Positions 34,442 to 41,913 of a stretch of 53,565 bases of DNA are shown here, piece after piece (the stretch's first letter is position 1; each line of letters begins with the position of its first letter). Below the pieces are notes generated by a model. That model did not search any database, was not told the origin of the DNA, and worked only from the letters and a program-made list of their open reading frames with translations. Source of the DNA: Actinomycetota bacterium (GTDB lineage Bacteria; Actinomycetota; Thermoleophilia; Gaiellales; Gaiellaceae); assembly GCA_003139545.1 (NCBI GenBank), contig PLJC01000033.1, positions 5,033 to 58,597 of the forward strand. Reading direction: 5' to 3'. The position numbers and the translations under genes were made by a program.

Positions 34442-35501
34442 TCGCCTCGATCCCGAGGTCTTCGACCTGCCCGTCGAGAAGATGCGGGCCGGTTACTACA
34501 CCGACGCGTACTTCAACTATTCGCGCGCGACGCTCCTCGCGGACGGACGCCGTCCCCGCGTGGTCATGCAGGTCTTCCAGAAGAACCACGCGTACCTCGG
34601 CGGGATGGACGAGGCGCTCGCGATCCTCAAGCTCTGCAGCGACGACTGGGACGCGCTCACCGTGCACGCGCTCTACGACGGAGACCCGATGGAGCCGTAC
34701 GAGACCGTGCTGACGATCGAGGGCGACTACACGCTCTTCGCACATCTCGAGACGCTCTATCTCGGCGTGCTCGCGCGGCGGACGCTGATCACGTCGAACG
34801 TTGTCCGCATCGTCGAGGCTGCGAACCGCAAGCCGATCATCTTCATGCCCGCGCGGCACGATCATCACCGCGTGCAGACCGGCGACGGCTACGCCGCGTA
34901 CGTGGCGGGGCTCATCACGGGAGCCGAGATCGGCGTCACCACAGACGAGCAGGCGTCGTGGTGGGGCGGGCGCGGCATCGGCACCGTGCCGCACGCGCTC
35001 ATCGCGTCGTACGGCGGCAACACCGTGCTCGCCGCGTCGAAGTTCGCGGATTGGGCGCCGGCGGAGACGCGCGTCACGGTGCTCGTCGACTTCGAGAACA
35101 ACTCGGTCGCGACCGCGCTCGACGTCGCGCGAGCCCTCGGCGACCGGCTGTGGGGCGTGCGGCTCGACACCTCGGAGAGCCTCGTCGACTTCTCGCTCGT
35201 GGACGAGATGGGCGACTTCAAGCCCACCGGCGTGAACGCGCGGCTCGTGCAGCGCGTCCGCGAGGCGCTCGACCGCGACGGCTTCGAGCGCGTGAAGATC
35301 GTCGTCTCGGGCGGCTTCACCGTCGAGAAGATCCGCGAGTTCGAGCAGCTCGGCGTTCCCGTGGACGCATACGGCGTCGGCTCGTGGCTCATCCGTGGAG
35401 CGAACGACTTCACCGGCGACGTCGTCCTCACGGACGGACGGCCGTCGGGCAAGTTCGGCCGGCGGTACCGCGAGAACGCGCGGCTCGAGCGCGTGCTCTA
35501 G
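34416..35501 (+). CDS. pncB: Nicotinate phosphoribosyltransferase
   Basis: Salvages nicotinate to nicotinate mononucleotide for NAD. A 361-residue protein with MRAGYYTDAYFNYSR, GIGTVPHALIASYGGNT, and the phosphate loop SGGFTVEKIREFEQLGVP followed by YGVGSWL, typical of the clade of archaeal/actinobacterial NAPRTases. It overlaps the DUF1385 gene by 26 bp. Its TAG ends inside the left arm of a palindromic element. Confidence 0.9.
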   Translation: MATTRTTRNRLDPEVFDLPVEKMRAGYYTDAYFNYSRATLLADGRRPRVVMQVFQKNHAYLGGMDEALAILKLCSDDWDALTVHALYDGDPMEPYETVLTIEGDYTLFAHLETLYLGVLARRTLITSNVVRIVEAANRKPIIFMPARHDHHRVQTGDGYAAYVAGLITGAEIGVTTDEQASWWGGRGIGTVPHALIASYGGNTVLAASKFADWAPAETRVTVLVDFENNSVATALDVARALGDRLWGVRLDTSESLVDFSLVDEMGDFKPTGVNARLVQRVREALDRDGFERVKIVVSGGFTVEKIREFEQLGVPVDAYGVGSWLIRGANDFTGDVVLTDGRPSGKFGRRYRENARLERVL

Positions 35502-35666
35502 GAGGGCTCGGCGGGATGGTGCTCGTCGCAGGGATGCGCTGGGCGGATGCGATGCAAGGACGCAGGTCGCGTTCGTAGCCTTGCGCTACGGACGCGGCCG
35601 AGGACGCAGCAGCGCGCCGATCCAGCGCACCATCTGCGACACAGTCACTATTCCGCCGAGCCCTCC
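35501..35666 (+). repeat. Palindromic/structured element, copy A
   Basis: A 166-bp element with inverted 21-nt arms: 35501-35521 and 35646-35666, 19 of 21 paired, the other two G-T. Inner arms GTCGCAG and TGCGCTGG pair with the right side around 35624-35640. The apex has AGGACGCAGG (35557-35566), a hairpin CGTAGC/GCTACG (35574-35590) and CGCGGCCGAGGACG (35593-35606). The same apex and the GATGGT...ACTATT ends recur in copy B at 48.2 kb, while the outer arms differ. It lies between two convergent genes, and its right arm encodes the last residues of the F420 enzyme. Confidence 0.65.
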
Positions 35667-36022
35667 TCAGCGTCGACGATCTCGATCGCGACCGAGGCGT
35701 CCTCGCCGCGGCTTGCGAGCTCGAGCAGTCGCATCTGCCAGCCGTACTTCTTGCGGATGAGCGCTTTCACGTCGAGGCCCTCGACAATGCGTGCACGGCC
35801 CTCGACCCGCTCGCCACGCTCACGTCCGCGCATGGTCGACGGCGCGACGAGCACGCGCGGATCGCGCCGGATGCGCTTCGCCTTCCACGTCTGCCCGCCC
35901 GTCCAGACCAGCAGCCGTGCGCCGTCGTCGCTCACGACCCACACCGGCGTCGCGGCCTCGCTTCCGTCCTTCCGGAAGGTCGTCAAGTTGATGTAACGCT
36001 TGCCCGCGAGGTTGCCGATCAC
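35648..36022 (-). CDS. PPOX-class F420-dependent oxidoreductase
   Basis: A 124-residue split-barrel flavin/F420-binding protein: KRYINLTTFRKDGSEAATPVWV, then WTGGQTWKAKRIRRDPRV, which binds the cofactor phosphate, as in actinobacterial TIGR03666-type enzymes. Substrate unknown. GTG 36022 is chosen since TACCCT plus 7 nt precedes it on this strand and it gives the family N-terminus. Its last codons overlap palindromic element A. Confidence 0.82.
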   Translation of the reverse strand: MIGNLAGKRYINLTTFRKDGSEAATPVWVVSDDGARLLVWTGGQTWKAKRIRRDPRVLVAPSTMRGRERGERVEGRARIVEGLDVKALIRKKYGWQMRLLELASRGEDASVAIEIVDAEEGSAE

Positions 36023-36029
36023 CCGCAGA

Positions 36030-36035
36030 AGGGTA
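36030..36035 (-). promoter_or_regulatory. -10 element of the F420 enzyme gene
   Basis: TACCCT on the minus strand, 7 nt before GTG 36022; leaderless arrangement. The same hexamer and spacing occur before the DUF1385 gene at 33634. Confidence 0.5.
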
Positions 36036-36087
36036 GTCAGCGTCACCCATTTGAGGGACGGGGTTCTGTCGTACGATGGAGGAACGA

Positions 36088-37614
36088 ATGGTGGGGCACT
36101 GGTTCCATTGGCTTTCCAACTTCGCCACCACCTGGCTCCCACTCGCGTTCTTCGGGATCCTCATCCTCACTGCGTGGCTGCTGTTCAAGACGGTCGGGAT
36201 GATGCCGCGCGTCCGCCCGTCGGCGATCGCCAGCCGCTCTCGTTCACAGGTGACCTGGAGCGACGTCGCCGGCGTCGAGGAGGTGCGCGCGGAGCTGATG
36301 GAGGTCGTCGACTTCCTGCGCGATCCGAAGCGCTTCCAGCGCCTCGGCGCGAAGGTGCCGAAGGGGCTTCTGCTGTACGGGCCACCGGGGACCGGGAAGA
36401 CGCTGCTCGCGAAGGCGGTCGCGCACGAGTCGGGCGCGAACTTCTACTCCGCGAGCGCGTCGTCGTTCGTCGAGATGTTCGCCGGCCTCGGCGCCGCGCG
36501 CATCCGCAAGCTCTTCGCCGAGGCGCGCAAGCACGCGCCCGCGATCGTGTTCATCGACGAGCTCGACGCCGTCGGCGCGCAGCGCAGCGGCCACGGCTTC
36601 AACCGCGAGCAGGACCAGACGCTCAACCAGCTCCTCGTCGAGCTGGACGGCTTCGAAGGCGCGGAGCAGGTCGTCGTGATGGGCGCGTCCAACCGCATCC
36701 AGGATCTCGACCCGGCGCTGCTGCGCCCGGGCCGCTTCGATCGGCAGATGCTCGTCCCGCCGCCGGATCTCAACGGCCGCGAGGCGATCCTCGGCGTGCA
36801 CACGCGCAGCAAGCCGCTCGGGCCCGACGTCGATCTCAACCAGGTGGCGCGGCAGACGAGCGGCCTCACCGGCGCAGAGCTCGCCAACATCTGCAACGAG
36901 GCCGCGATCTTCGCCGGCCGCCGCAGCGACGCCTACGTGACGCAGCGCGACTTCGACAACGCCATCGAGCGCGTCGTCGCCGGGCTGCAGCAGAAGAAGG
37001 TCCTCACCGAGAAGGAGCGGCGCATCCTCGCCTTCCACGAAGGCGGGCACGCGCTCATGGCGCACCTGATGGGCTCGGCAATGGAGCTGCAGAAGGTGAC
37101 GATCGTCTCCCGCGGCGAGGCGCTCGGGTACGCGTTCTACCTCCCCGAGGAGGATCGCTACCTGCACACGAAGGAGGAGCTCATCGACCGGATGGTCGTC
37201 GCGCTCGCCGGCCGTGCCGCCGAGGAGGTCGTGTTCGGCCGCGTCACGAACGGCGCCGCCAACGATCTCGAGAAGGTGACCGACATCGCGCGTTCGATGG
37301 TGTTCGAGTGGGGCATGTCGGAGTCGGTGTCGTCCCGCACCCTGCGCGCCGACAACTACGCGCTCTCGGAGGAGACGAAGCGGCTGCGCGACAGCGAGCA
37401 GGCGCTCCTCACCGACACGGCGTACACCGAGGCGTTGCGCCTCCTCAAGAAGCATCGCGTCCCCCTCGACCGCCTCGCGGCGGCGTTACTCGAGCGGGAG
37501 ACGCTCATGCGCGACGAGGTCGTCGCCATGCTCGCCGGCGTCGAGGCCGAGTCCCGCGCCTCCGAGTCTGTCGGCGTCCCGCGCGCGGTCGCGGCCGGGC
37601 AGCCCGGCGCCTGA
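36088..37614 (+). CDS. ftsH: FtsH-type AAA metalloprotease lacking the periplasmic domain
   Basis: A 508-residue membrane protease. One N-terminal membrane helix (about 14-34) replaces the usual two helices with a periplasmic domain between them. AAA core: Walker A GPPGTGKT (98-105), Walker B IVFIDELDAVG, SRH region up to LRPGRFDR. Zinc site HEGGH (His317, His321) with third ligand Asp393 in NDLEKVT; HEAGH is more usual. ATG 36088 is chosen because GGAGG (36078-36082) lies 5 nt upstream; ATG 36076 overlaps that ribosome site. Degrades membrane and regulatory proteins. Confidence 0.9.
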   Translation: MVGHWFHWLSNFATTWLPLAFFGILILTAWLLFKTVGMMPRVRPSAIASRSRSQVTWSDVAGVEEVRAELMEVVDFLRDPKRFQRLGAKVPKGLLLYGPPGTGKTLLAKAVAHESGANFYSASASSFVEMFAGLGAARIRKLFAEARKHAPAIVFIDELDAVGAQRSGHGFNREQDQTLNQLLVELDGFEGAEQVVVMGASNRIQDLDPALLRPGRFDRQMLVPPPDLNGREAILGVHTRSKPLGPDVDLNQVARQTSGLTGAELANICNEAAIFAGRRSDAYVTQRDFDNAIERVVAGLQQKKVLTEKERRILAFHEGGHALMAHLMGSAMELQKVTIVSRGEALGYAFYLPEEDRYLHTKEELIDRMVVALAGRAAEEVVFGRVTNGAANDLEKVTDIARSMVFEWGMSESVSSRTLRADNYALSEETKRLRDSEQALLTDTAYTEALRLLKKHRVPLDRLAAALLERETLMRDEVVAMLAGVEAESRASESVGVPRAVAAGQPGA

Positions 37615-37618
37615 CCGA

Positions 37619-37624
37619 TACGAT
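37619..37624 (+). promoter_or_regulatory. -10 element of the methylmalonyl-CoA epimerase gene
   Basis: TACGAT, 6 nt before GTG 37631, in a 16-bp gap after ftsH. No ribosome site is present, consistent with a leaderless message. Confidence 0.5.
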
Positions 37625-37630
37625 CGCCGC

Positions 37631-38035
37631 GTGGAGGCACGCGGGATCCATCACGTCGGCCTCGCGGTCGCCGATCTCGACGAGGCGGTGTCGACGTACG
37701 AGCGCCTCTTCGGCGGCCGGCTCGAGCACCGCGTGCGGGTCGACGACCAGGGCGTCGAGGCGGCATCCGTCCGCGTCGGCTCGGGGCGCGTCGAGCTGCT
37801 GGCCCCGCTCGGGGACGACACTCCAGTGGGCAAGTTCCTGGCGAAGCGAGGCCCCGGCATGCATCACGTGGCCTACGAGGTCGAGGATGTCCGGGTCTTT
37901 CTCCGCGAGCTCGCCGGGCACGGCGTCGAGCTGATCGACGCGGAGCCGCGGCGCGGCATGTTCGGCCTGGAGGTCGCGTTCGTGCATCCTGATTCCGTCC
38001 ACGGTGTTCTCACGGAGGTGGTGTCGAGTGGCTAG
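37631..38035 (+). CDS. mce: Methylmalonyl-CoA epimerase (VOC family)
   Basis: A 134-residue vicinal-oxygen-chelate protein with paired metal-site segments: GIHHVGLAVADLDEAVSTYERLFG and GMHHVAYEVEDV, plus a late glutamate. The LLAPLGDDTPVGKFLAKRGPGMHHVAY block is typical of methylmalonyl-CoA epimerase, which links propionyl-CoA to succinyl-CoA. No mutase gene is near. Confidence 0.88.
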   Translation: MEARGIHHVGLAVADLDEAVSTYERLFGGRLEHRVRVDDQGVEAASVRVGSGRVELLAPLGDDTPVGKFLAKRGPGMHHVAYEVEDVRVFLRELAGHGVELIDAEPRRGMFGLEVAFVHPDSVHGVLTEVVSSG

Positions 38036-38258
38036 CGGCGTTCGGGTAAAGATCGAGATCGGCTTCCAGGGTGGCCAGGTGATCGGGACGTTCGTCACGC
38101 AGGAGTCGGCCGATCAGCTCGAGCGGGCGCTGCACGAGGACGGTCCCAGGGTCGTCGTCCTCGACACCGACGAGGGGCCGTACCACGTCGTCGTTCCGGA
38201 GGTCGCGTACCTTCGCCGCTTCAACCGGTCGAGCCACGTCGGCTTCACCGCGGCGTAG
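38028..38258 (+). CDS. DUF3107-like small protein
   Basis: A 76-residue protein, VKIEIGFQGGQVIGTFVTQESADQL..., ending VAYLRRFNRSSHVGF. This matches the short actinobacterial DUF3107 family. GTG 38028 overlaps the epimerase stop by 8 bp and has GGAGG (38014-38018) upstream. Function unknown. Confidence 0.7.
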   Translation: MASGVRVKIEIGFQGGQVIGTFVTQESADQLERALHEDGPRVVVLDTDEGPYHVVVPEVAYLRRFNRSSHVGFTAA

Positions 38259-38300
38259 CGGAGGGTTAGTCCGCTCCCGCGCCGGGGGAAGCACATTCCG

Positions 38301-38864
38301 ATGAGCCGCCCTGCGGACGATTCGAACGAGAACGTTCGGAGACTGGTCGACCGAGCCCAGCAGGGCGACCGCGACGCGCTCGAAGAGCTGTACCTCATCC
38401 ACTTCGACCGCATCTACGGCTACCTGCACATGAGCGTCGGGAACCGGCACGACGCCGAGGACCTGACGACGCAGACCTTCCTGAAGATGCTCGAGTCGAT
38501 CGGGAGGTTCCGCTGGCGGTCGGCGCCCTTCTCGGCGTGGCTCTTCCGGATCGCGCACAACCTCGCGATGGATCACTTCCGCGCGCACAAGCGCTGGCAG
38601 CCGGAGGAGGAGGTGCCGGAGCCGCCGGGCTCGGAGGAGCCGTCGGCGGAGACGCTCGCCATGCACTCCATCGGACGCCAGTCGATGATGGAGCTGATCG
38701 ACACGCTCTCGCCGGAGCAACAGCAGGTGCTGACGCTGAAGTTCATCTTCAACTTCGCGAACGCCGACGTCGCCACCATCCTCGGCAAGACCGAGGGCGC
38801 GATCAAGTCGCTCCAGCACCGGGCTCTTGCGTCGCTCCAGAAGCAGATCACGCAGAAGACGTAG
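38301..38864 (+). CDS. ECF-type RNA polymerase sigma factor
   Basis: A 187-residue sigma-70-family factor: region 2 (DALEELYLIHFDRIYGYL, DAEDLTTQTFLKML, FSAWLFRIAHNLAMDHFR) and region 4 (LSPEQQQVLTLKFIFNFANADVATILGKTEGAIKSLQHRALASLQ). No anti-sigma gene follows. ATG has GGGGGAAG upstream. Its regulon cannot be told. Confidence 0.92.
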   Translation: MSRPADDSNENVRRLVDRAQQGDRDALEELYLIHFDRIYGYLHMSVGNRHDAEDLTTQTFLKMLESIGRFRWRSAPFSAWLFRIAHNLAMDHFRAHKRWQPEEEVPEPPGSEEPSAETLAMHSIGRQSMMELIDTLSPEQQQVLTLKFIFNFANADVATILGKTEGAIKSLQHRALASLQKQITQKT

Positions 38865-38934
38865 CTAACGTCCCGAGGATGACAGCGGTGAACCGCGGCC
38901 ATTCTCATTACGCATCAAACCAGGAGCCGTAGGC

Positions 38935-39837
38935 TTGGCATTAGAGGTAGGAATCGTCGGGCTGCAGAGCTCGGGCAAGTCGATGCTGTTCGCCGCCCTC
39001 ACCGGCGCGCCCGGCGAAGTCGGCATGGCCGCGATCCCCGATCCGCGCCTGCAGCAGCTCGCCGAGGTCGTGCACGCGCGGAAGGTGACGCCGGCCGCCG
39101 TTCGCGTTGTCGAAGTGCGGGGGACCGGCCCAGAGCTGCTCGGGAAGCTGCGCCAGGTCGACGCGCTGCTCGTCGTCCTCGACGGGTTCTCCGGCACGCG
39201 CGTGCCCGACGACGACCTCGAGACCTTGAAGCTCGAGCTCCTCGTTGCCGATCGCGACCACGTCGAACGGCGACTGGAGCGCGTCGCCAAGCAGGCGAAG
39301 TCGGGAGACGCGAAGGTGAAGCGCGAGGCCGAGGATCTCGAGCGCCTGCTCGCGCACCTCGACGCCGGTCACGCGCTCGCCGACTGGGAGGGCGAGCTCC
39401 CGCCGGAGCTCGAGCCGCTGACGACGAAGCCGCTGCTCTCGATCGTGAACGGCCCGGACGGGATCGACCTTCAGCTCGAGGCCGAGCTGGCGGAGATGCC
39501 GGAGGAAGAGGCTGCGGAGTTCCGGAGCGGCGAGTCGGCGCTCGCCGCGGTCGTGCGGCAGCTCGTCGAGACGCTCGACCTGATCACGTTCTTCACGGCC
39601 GGCGAGAAGGACACGCGCGCGTGGACGCTGCACCGCGGCAGCACGGCGATCGACGCGGCCGGGACGATCCATTCCGACATTGCCCGAGGATTCATCCGCT
39701 GCGAGGTCGTGCGCTGGGACGACCTCGTCGCCGCCGGCGGCCACGCGGAAGCGGCTAGAGCGGGCCACCAGCGGCTCGAGGGCAAGACGTACGTCATCGA
39801 GGACGGAGACGTCCTCAACGTGCGGTTCAACGTCTAG
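38935..39837 (+). CDS. ychF: Compact YchF/Obg-family GTPase-like protein
   Basis: A 300-residue protein with P-loop VGLQSSGKSMLFAAL, a G3-like region (VEVRGTG) and a C-terminal TGS domain containing TFFTAGEKDTRAWTLHRGSTAIDAAGTIHSDIARGFIRCEV and KTYVIEDGDVLNVRFN. YchF is normally about 360 residues; the coiled insert and G-domain are shortened and the NxxD specificity motif is not evident. The TTG start has GGAG 7 nt upstream. Associates with ribosomes in relatives. Confidence 0.82.
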   Translation: MALEVGIVGLQSSGKSMLFAALTGAPGEVGMAAIPDPRLQQLAEVVHARKVTPAAVRVVEVRGTGPELLGKLRQVDALLVVLDGFSGTRVPDDDLETLKLELLVADRDHVERRLERVAKQAKSGDAKVKREAEDLERLLAHLDAGHALADWEGELPPELEPLTTKPLLSIVNGPDGIDLQLEAELAEMPEEEAAEFRSGESALAAVVRQLVETLDLITFFTAGEKDTRAWTLHRGSTAIDAAGTIHSDIARGFIRCEVVRWDDLVAAGGHAEAARAGHQRLEGKTYVIEDGDVLNVRFNV

Positions 39838-39881
39838 CAGCAGTCGTCGCCGCAACAGCCGCCTGTCTCGCAGTCGTCCAT
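39834..39881 (-). CDS. 15-residue cysteine-rich micropeptide (candidate metal binder)
   Basis: Encodes MDDCETGGCCGDDCC: five cysteines and five acidic residues in 15. A perfect AAAGGAGG (39886-39893 on this strand) is 4 nt before the ATG. It is back to back with an ArsR repressor, with a dyad operator covering both starts, and tail-overlaps ychF by 4 bp. The layout recalls smtA/smtB, where an ArsR-type repressor controls a divergent metallothionein. Too short for automatic gene calls. Binding As(III) or a soft metal is inference. Confidence 0.55.
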   Translation of the reverse strand: MDDCETGGCCGDDCC

Positions 39882-39892
39882 AGATCCTCCTT

Positions 39893-39937
39893 TCATCGGT
39901 CGATTTCGATGGATGATATATTGAAATCCGTCGATGA
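39893..39937. promoter_or_regulatory. ArsR operator and divergent promoter
   Basis: TCATCGGTCGATTTC (39893-39907) and GAAATCCGTCGATGA (39923-39937) form an inverted repeat with 12 of 15 matches around an AT-rich centre. The centre holds an extended -10, TGATATATT (39914-39922), for arsR. This is the most AT-rich spot in the region. Repressor binding would cover both the arsR start and the micropeptide ribosome site. Confidence 0.6.
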
Positions 39938-40257
39938 AGACGGTCCTGCCCATTCTCTGCTGTGGCCCCGAAACGCCGGTCCTCGATCCGGGCCAAGCTG
40001 AGCTGCTCGCCGCCCAGTTCAAGGCTCTTGCCGACCCGGCGCGCGTCACGATCCTCAACCGGCTGGCCGCAGCCGACGAGGTCTGCGTCTGCGACTTCGT
40101 CGCCGCGCTCGACCTCGCGCAGCCGACGGTGTCGCACCACCTGAAGGTGCTACGCGAGGCCGGCCTCATCGAGTCATCGCGTCGCGGCACCTGGGCGTAC
40201 TACCGGCTCGTTCCCGAGGCAGTCGACGCGCTGCGCGGAGCGATTACCCCGCGCTGA
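39934..40257 (+). CDS. arsR: ArsR-family repressor, As(III)-sensor type
   Basis: A 107-residue winged-helix protein: FKALADPARVTILNRLAA, the metal-site VCVCDF (Cys-x-Cys) on the recognition helix as in arsenite-sensing ArsR, and the DNA helix LAQPTVSHHLKVLREAGLI. Two more cysteines lie at the N-terminus (LCCGP). No arsenite pump or arsenate reductase is near, so its visible target is itself plus the micropeptide. The 3' end overlaps the convergent EamA gene by 14 bp. Confidence 0.9.
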   Translation: MKTVLPILCCGPETPVLDPGQAELLAAQFKALADPARVTILNRLAAADEVCVCDFVAALDLAQPTVSHHLKVLREAGLIESSRRGTWAYYRLVPEAVDALRGAITPR

Positions 40258-41080
40258 TCAGCACGACGCCGGCGAGCGTGACGAGGATGCCGATGTTCTG
40301 TGACCGTTCGACGCGCTCGCCGAGCGCGAACCGCGCGAGCAGCACTGTCACCGCGGGATAGAGCGACGCGAGCACGGACACGACGCTGAGGAGTCCGTGC
40401 GATGCCGACGCCGCGGCGAACAGCGTGTTCCCGCCCGTGTCGAGCAGCCCGATCGCTGCGAGCACGACTAGGTGCGGACGGACGCCGCGCACGCGCTGCC
40501 GCTGCCGCGTCAGCAACAGCGCCGACCAAACGAGTGTCACCGACACTGCGCGGAAGATGAGCGACGGCCACAGCCAGTCGTGGGCGGCGCTCGCGTGCAG
40601 CGGGATGAAATAGCCCCCGAAGCCGAGCAGCGCGAGCAAGGCCCATCCGGTGCCGGCGGCGAACTGCCGCCGTGACGCGCCCCGCTCGAGCGACGCCATC
40701 AGCCCGCCGCCGAGGGCCGCGACGAATCCGACCTCCTGCAGGGCCGACACGTGATCGCCCTGCGTCAGGCCCCAGATGACCGGGATGCCGGCCGCGACGG
40801 CCGCCAGCGGGACGACGACGCTGATCGCGCCCGCCGCCATGCCGCGATAGAACGCGACGAGTCCCAGCGTCCCGAAGACGGCTGCGAGCGCGGCCCACGC
40901 GACTTCGGGGCCGGGCGGGCCTGTGCCGCGCACGGCCACGGCGATGACGAGCGCCACGAGCCCGAACGGCTGTGACACCGCCATCACCACGAGCGCGGGC
41001 ATCAACCGGCTCTTGAGCCCGCCCATGAAGTCCCCGACGCCCCAGCAGAGGCTGGCGAGCAGCGCGTAGGCGGGGGCCAC
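40244..41080 (-). CDS. EamA/DMT-family transporter
   Basis: A 278-residue protein with ten predicted helices in two EamA repeats: LLASLCWGVGDFMGGL and, in the second half, IGLLDTGGNTLFAAASA followed by SLYPAVTVLLARFALGERV. This is a drug/metabolite exporter with unknown cargo. GTG start shares one base with the upstream nuclease stop (TAGTG). Confidence 0.87.
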   Translation of the reverse strand: MAPAYALLASLCWGVGDFMGGLKSRLMPALVVMAVSQPFGLVALVIAVAVRGTGPPGPEVAWAALAAVFGTLGLVAFYRGMAAGAISVVVPLAAVAAGIPVIWGLTQGDHVSALQEVGFVAALGGGLMASLERGASRRQFAAGTGWALLALLGFGGYFIPLHASAAHDWLWPSLIFRAVSVTLVWSALLLTRQRQRVRGVRPHLVVLAAIGLLDTGGNTLFAAASASHGLLSVVSVLASLYPAVTVLLARFALGERVERSQNIGILVTLAGVVLISAG

Positions 41081-41886
41081 TACGGAGCTTCTACGGGTCT
41101 CGTCGCGGCGACCGCGTCGAGCTGGTTCGCGTGGTAGAGGACGGCCGCCTCGGCGGTGCGCGCCGCGCGCACGTCGTGATGGCATGCGACGGCGTGCAGC
41201 AGCTCCGCCGGCGCGTGCGCGTCCTCGAGCATGCGCAGGCCGAGGTGCACGTGGCCGAGCAGCTTGCCTTCCTCGGTCGGCTGGAAGATCGGCGGCGGGC
41301 CGAGCTCGCGTGTGCGACCGACGTCGTGCACGAGCGCGGCCGAGAGCAGGAGATCGGGACGCAGCCGGGGATGGAGCTGGCAGAGCTCGCGGCAGATGGT
41401 CGCGACGCCCACCGTGTGCTCGAGGAGGCCGCCGGCGTACGAGTGATGCCCGTCCGGCGTCGCCGGATACGTGCGCAACGGCGCGACTGCGAGCACCTTC
41501 GTCACCAGTCCGCGCAGCCCGTCGTTGTGCACCTCGGCGGTGAGGAACTCGAGGAAGCCCTCGATCTCGTCCGCGTCGCGCCGCATCGCGGGCGCCATCG
41601 CCGCCGGATCGACCTCGGCTGCGGGCTCGATCGTGCGCACGTCGAGCTGGAGCGAGTCGCGGAAGCGCTCGACACGCCCGAGCACACGCACGGCGTCGCC
41701 CTCGCCGAAGCGGCCGTCGAGCAGCTCGACGTCGTTCCACACGCGGGCCGCGATCCGGCCGCTCGGGTCGACGAGCTCGAGTGCGAGGTACGGCGCGCCG
41801 TTCTTCGTCCGTAGGCGCTGCTTCTTCGCGACCGCGTAGACGCCCTCGACCGTCCGGTTCTCCTCCAGTTGCGCGATCGCCGTCAT
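41080..41886 (-). CDS. OB-fold + HD-domain 3'-5' exoribonuclease (YhaM-like)
   Basis: A 268-residue protein: N-terminal OB-fold nucleic-acid domain (about 10-90, KNGAPYLALELVDPSGRIAARVW) and an HD phosphohydrolase domain with HHSYAGGLLEHTVGV, AALVHDVGR and AVACHHD. The combination matches YhaM/CBF1. ATG abuts GAGGAG with no spacing, so it is probably not translated from that site; TAGACT 8 nt upstream suggests a leaderless start. Confidence 0.85.
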   Translation of the reverse strand: MTAIAQLEENRTVEGVYAVAKKQRLRTKNGAPYLALELVDPSGRIAARVWNDVELLDGRFGEGDAVRVLGRVERFRDSLQLDVRTIEPAAEVDPAAMAPAMRRDADEIEGFLEFLTAEVHNDGLRGLVTKVLAVAPLRTYPATPDGHHSYAGGLLEHTVGVATICRELCQLHPRLRPDLLLSAALVHDVGRTRELGPPPIFQPTEEGKLLGHVHLGLRMLEDAHAPAELLHAVACHHDVRAARTAEAAVLYHANQLDAVAATRPVEAP

Positions 41887-41894
41887 CTCCTCTG

Positions 41895-41904
41895 AGTCTA
41901 GGCT
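41895..41904. promoter_or_regulatory. Overlapping divergent -10 elements, YhaM-like / DUF1015
   Basis: Minus: TAGACT (41895-41900), 8 nt from ATG 41886. Plus: TAGGCT (41899-41904), 9 nt from ATG 41914. The elements share two bases within a 27-bp gap. Confidence 0.45.
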
Positions 41905-41913
41905 TCGACCTCG

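Noticed and set aside
36072..36077. TACGAT as a leaderless -10 for ftsH
   Set aside because: It overlaps the region just before GGAGG and would start the RNA after the ribosome site for ATG 36088; the ribosome-site evidence is stronger, so I left the promoter unassigned.
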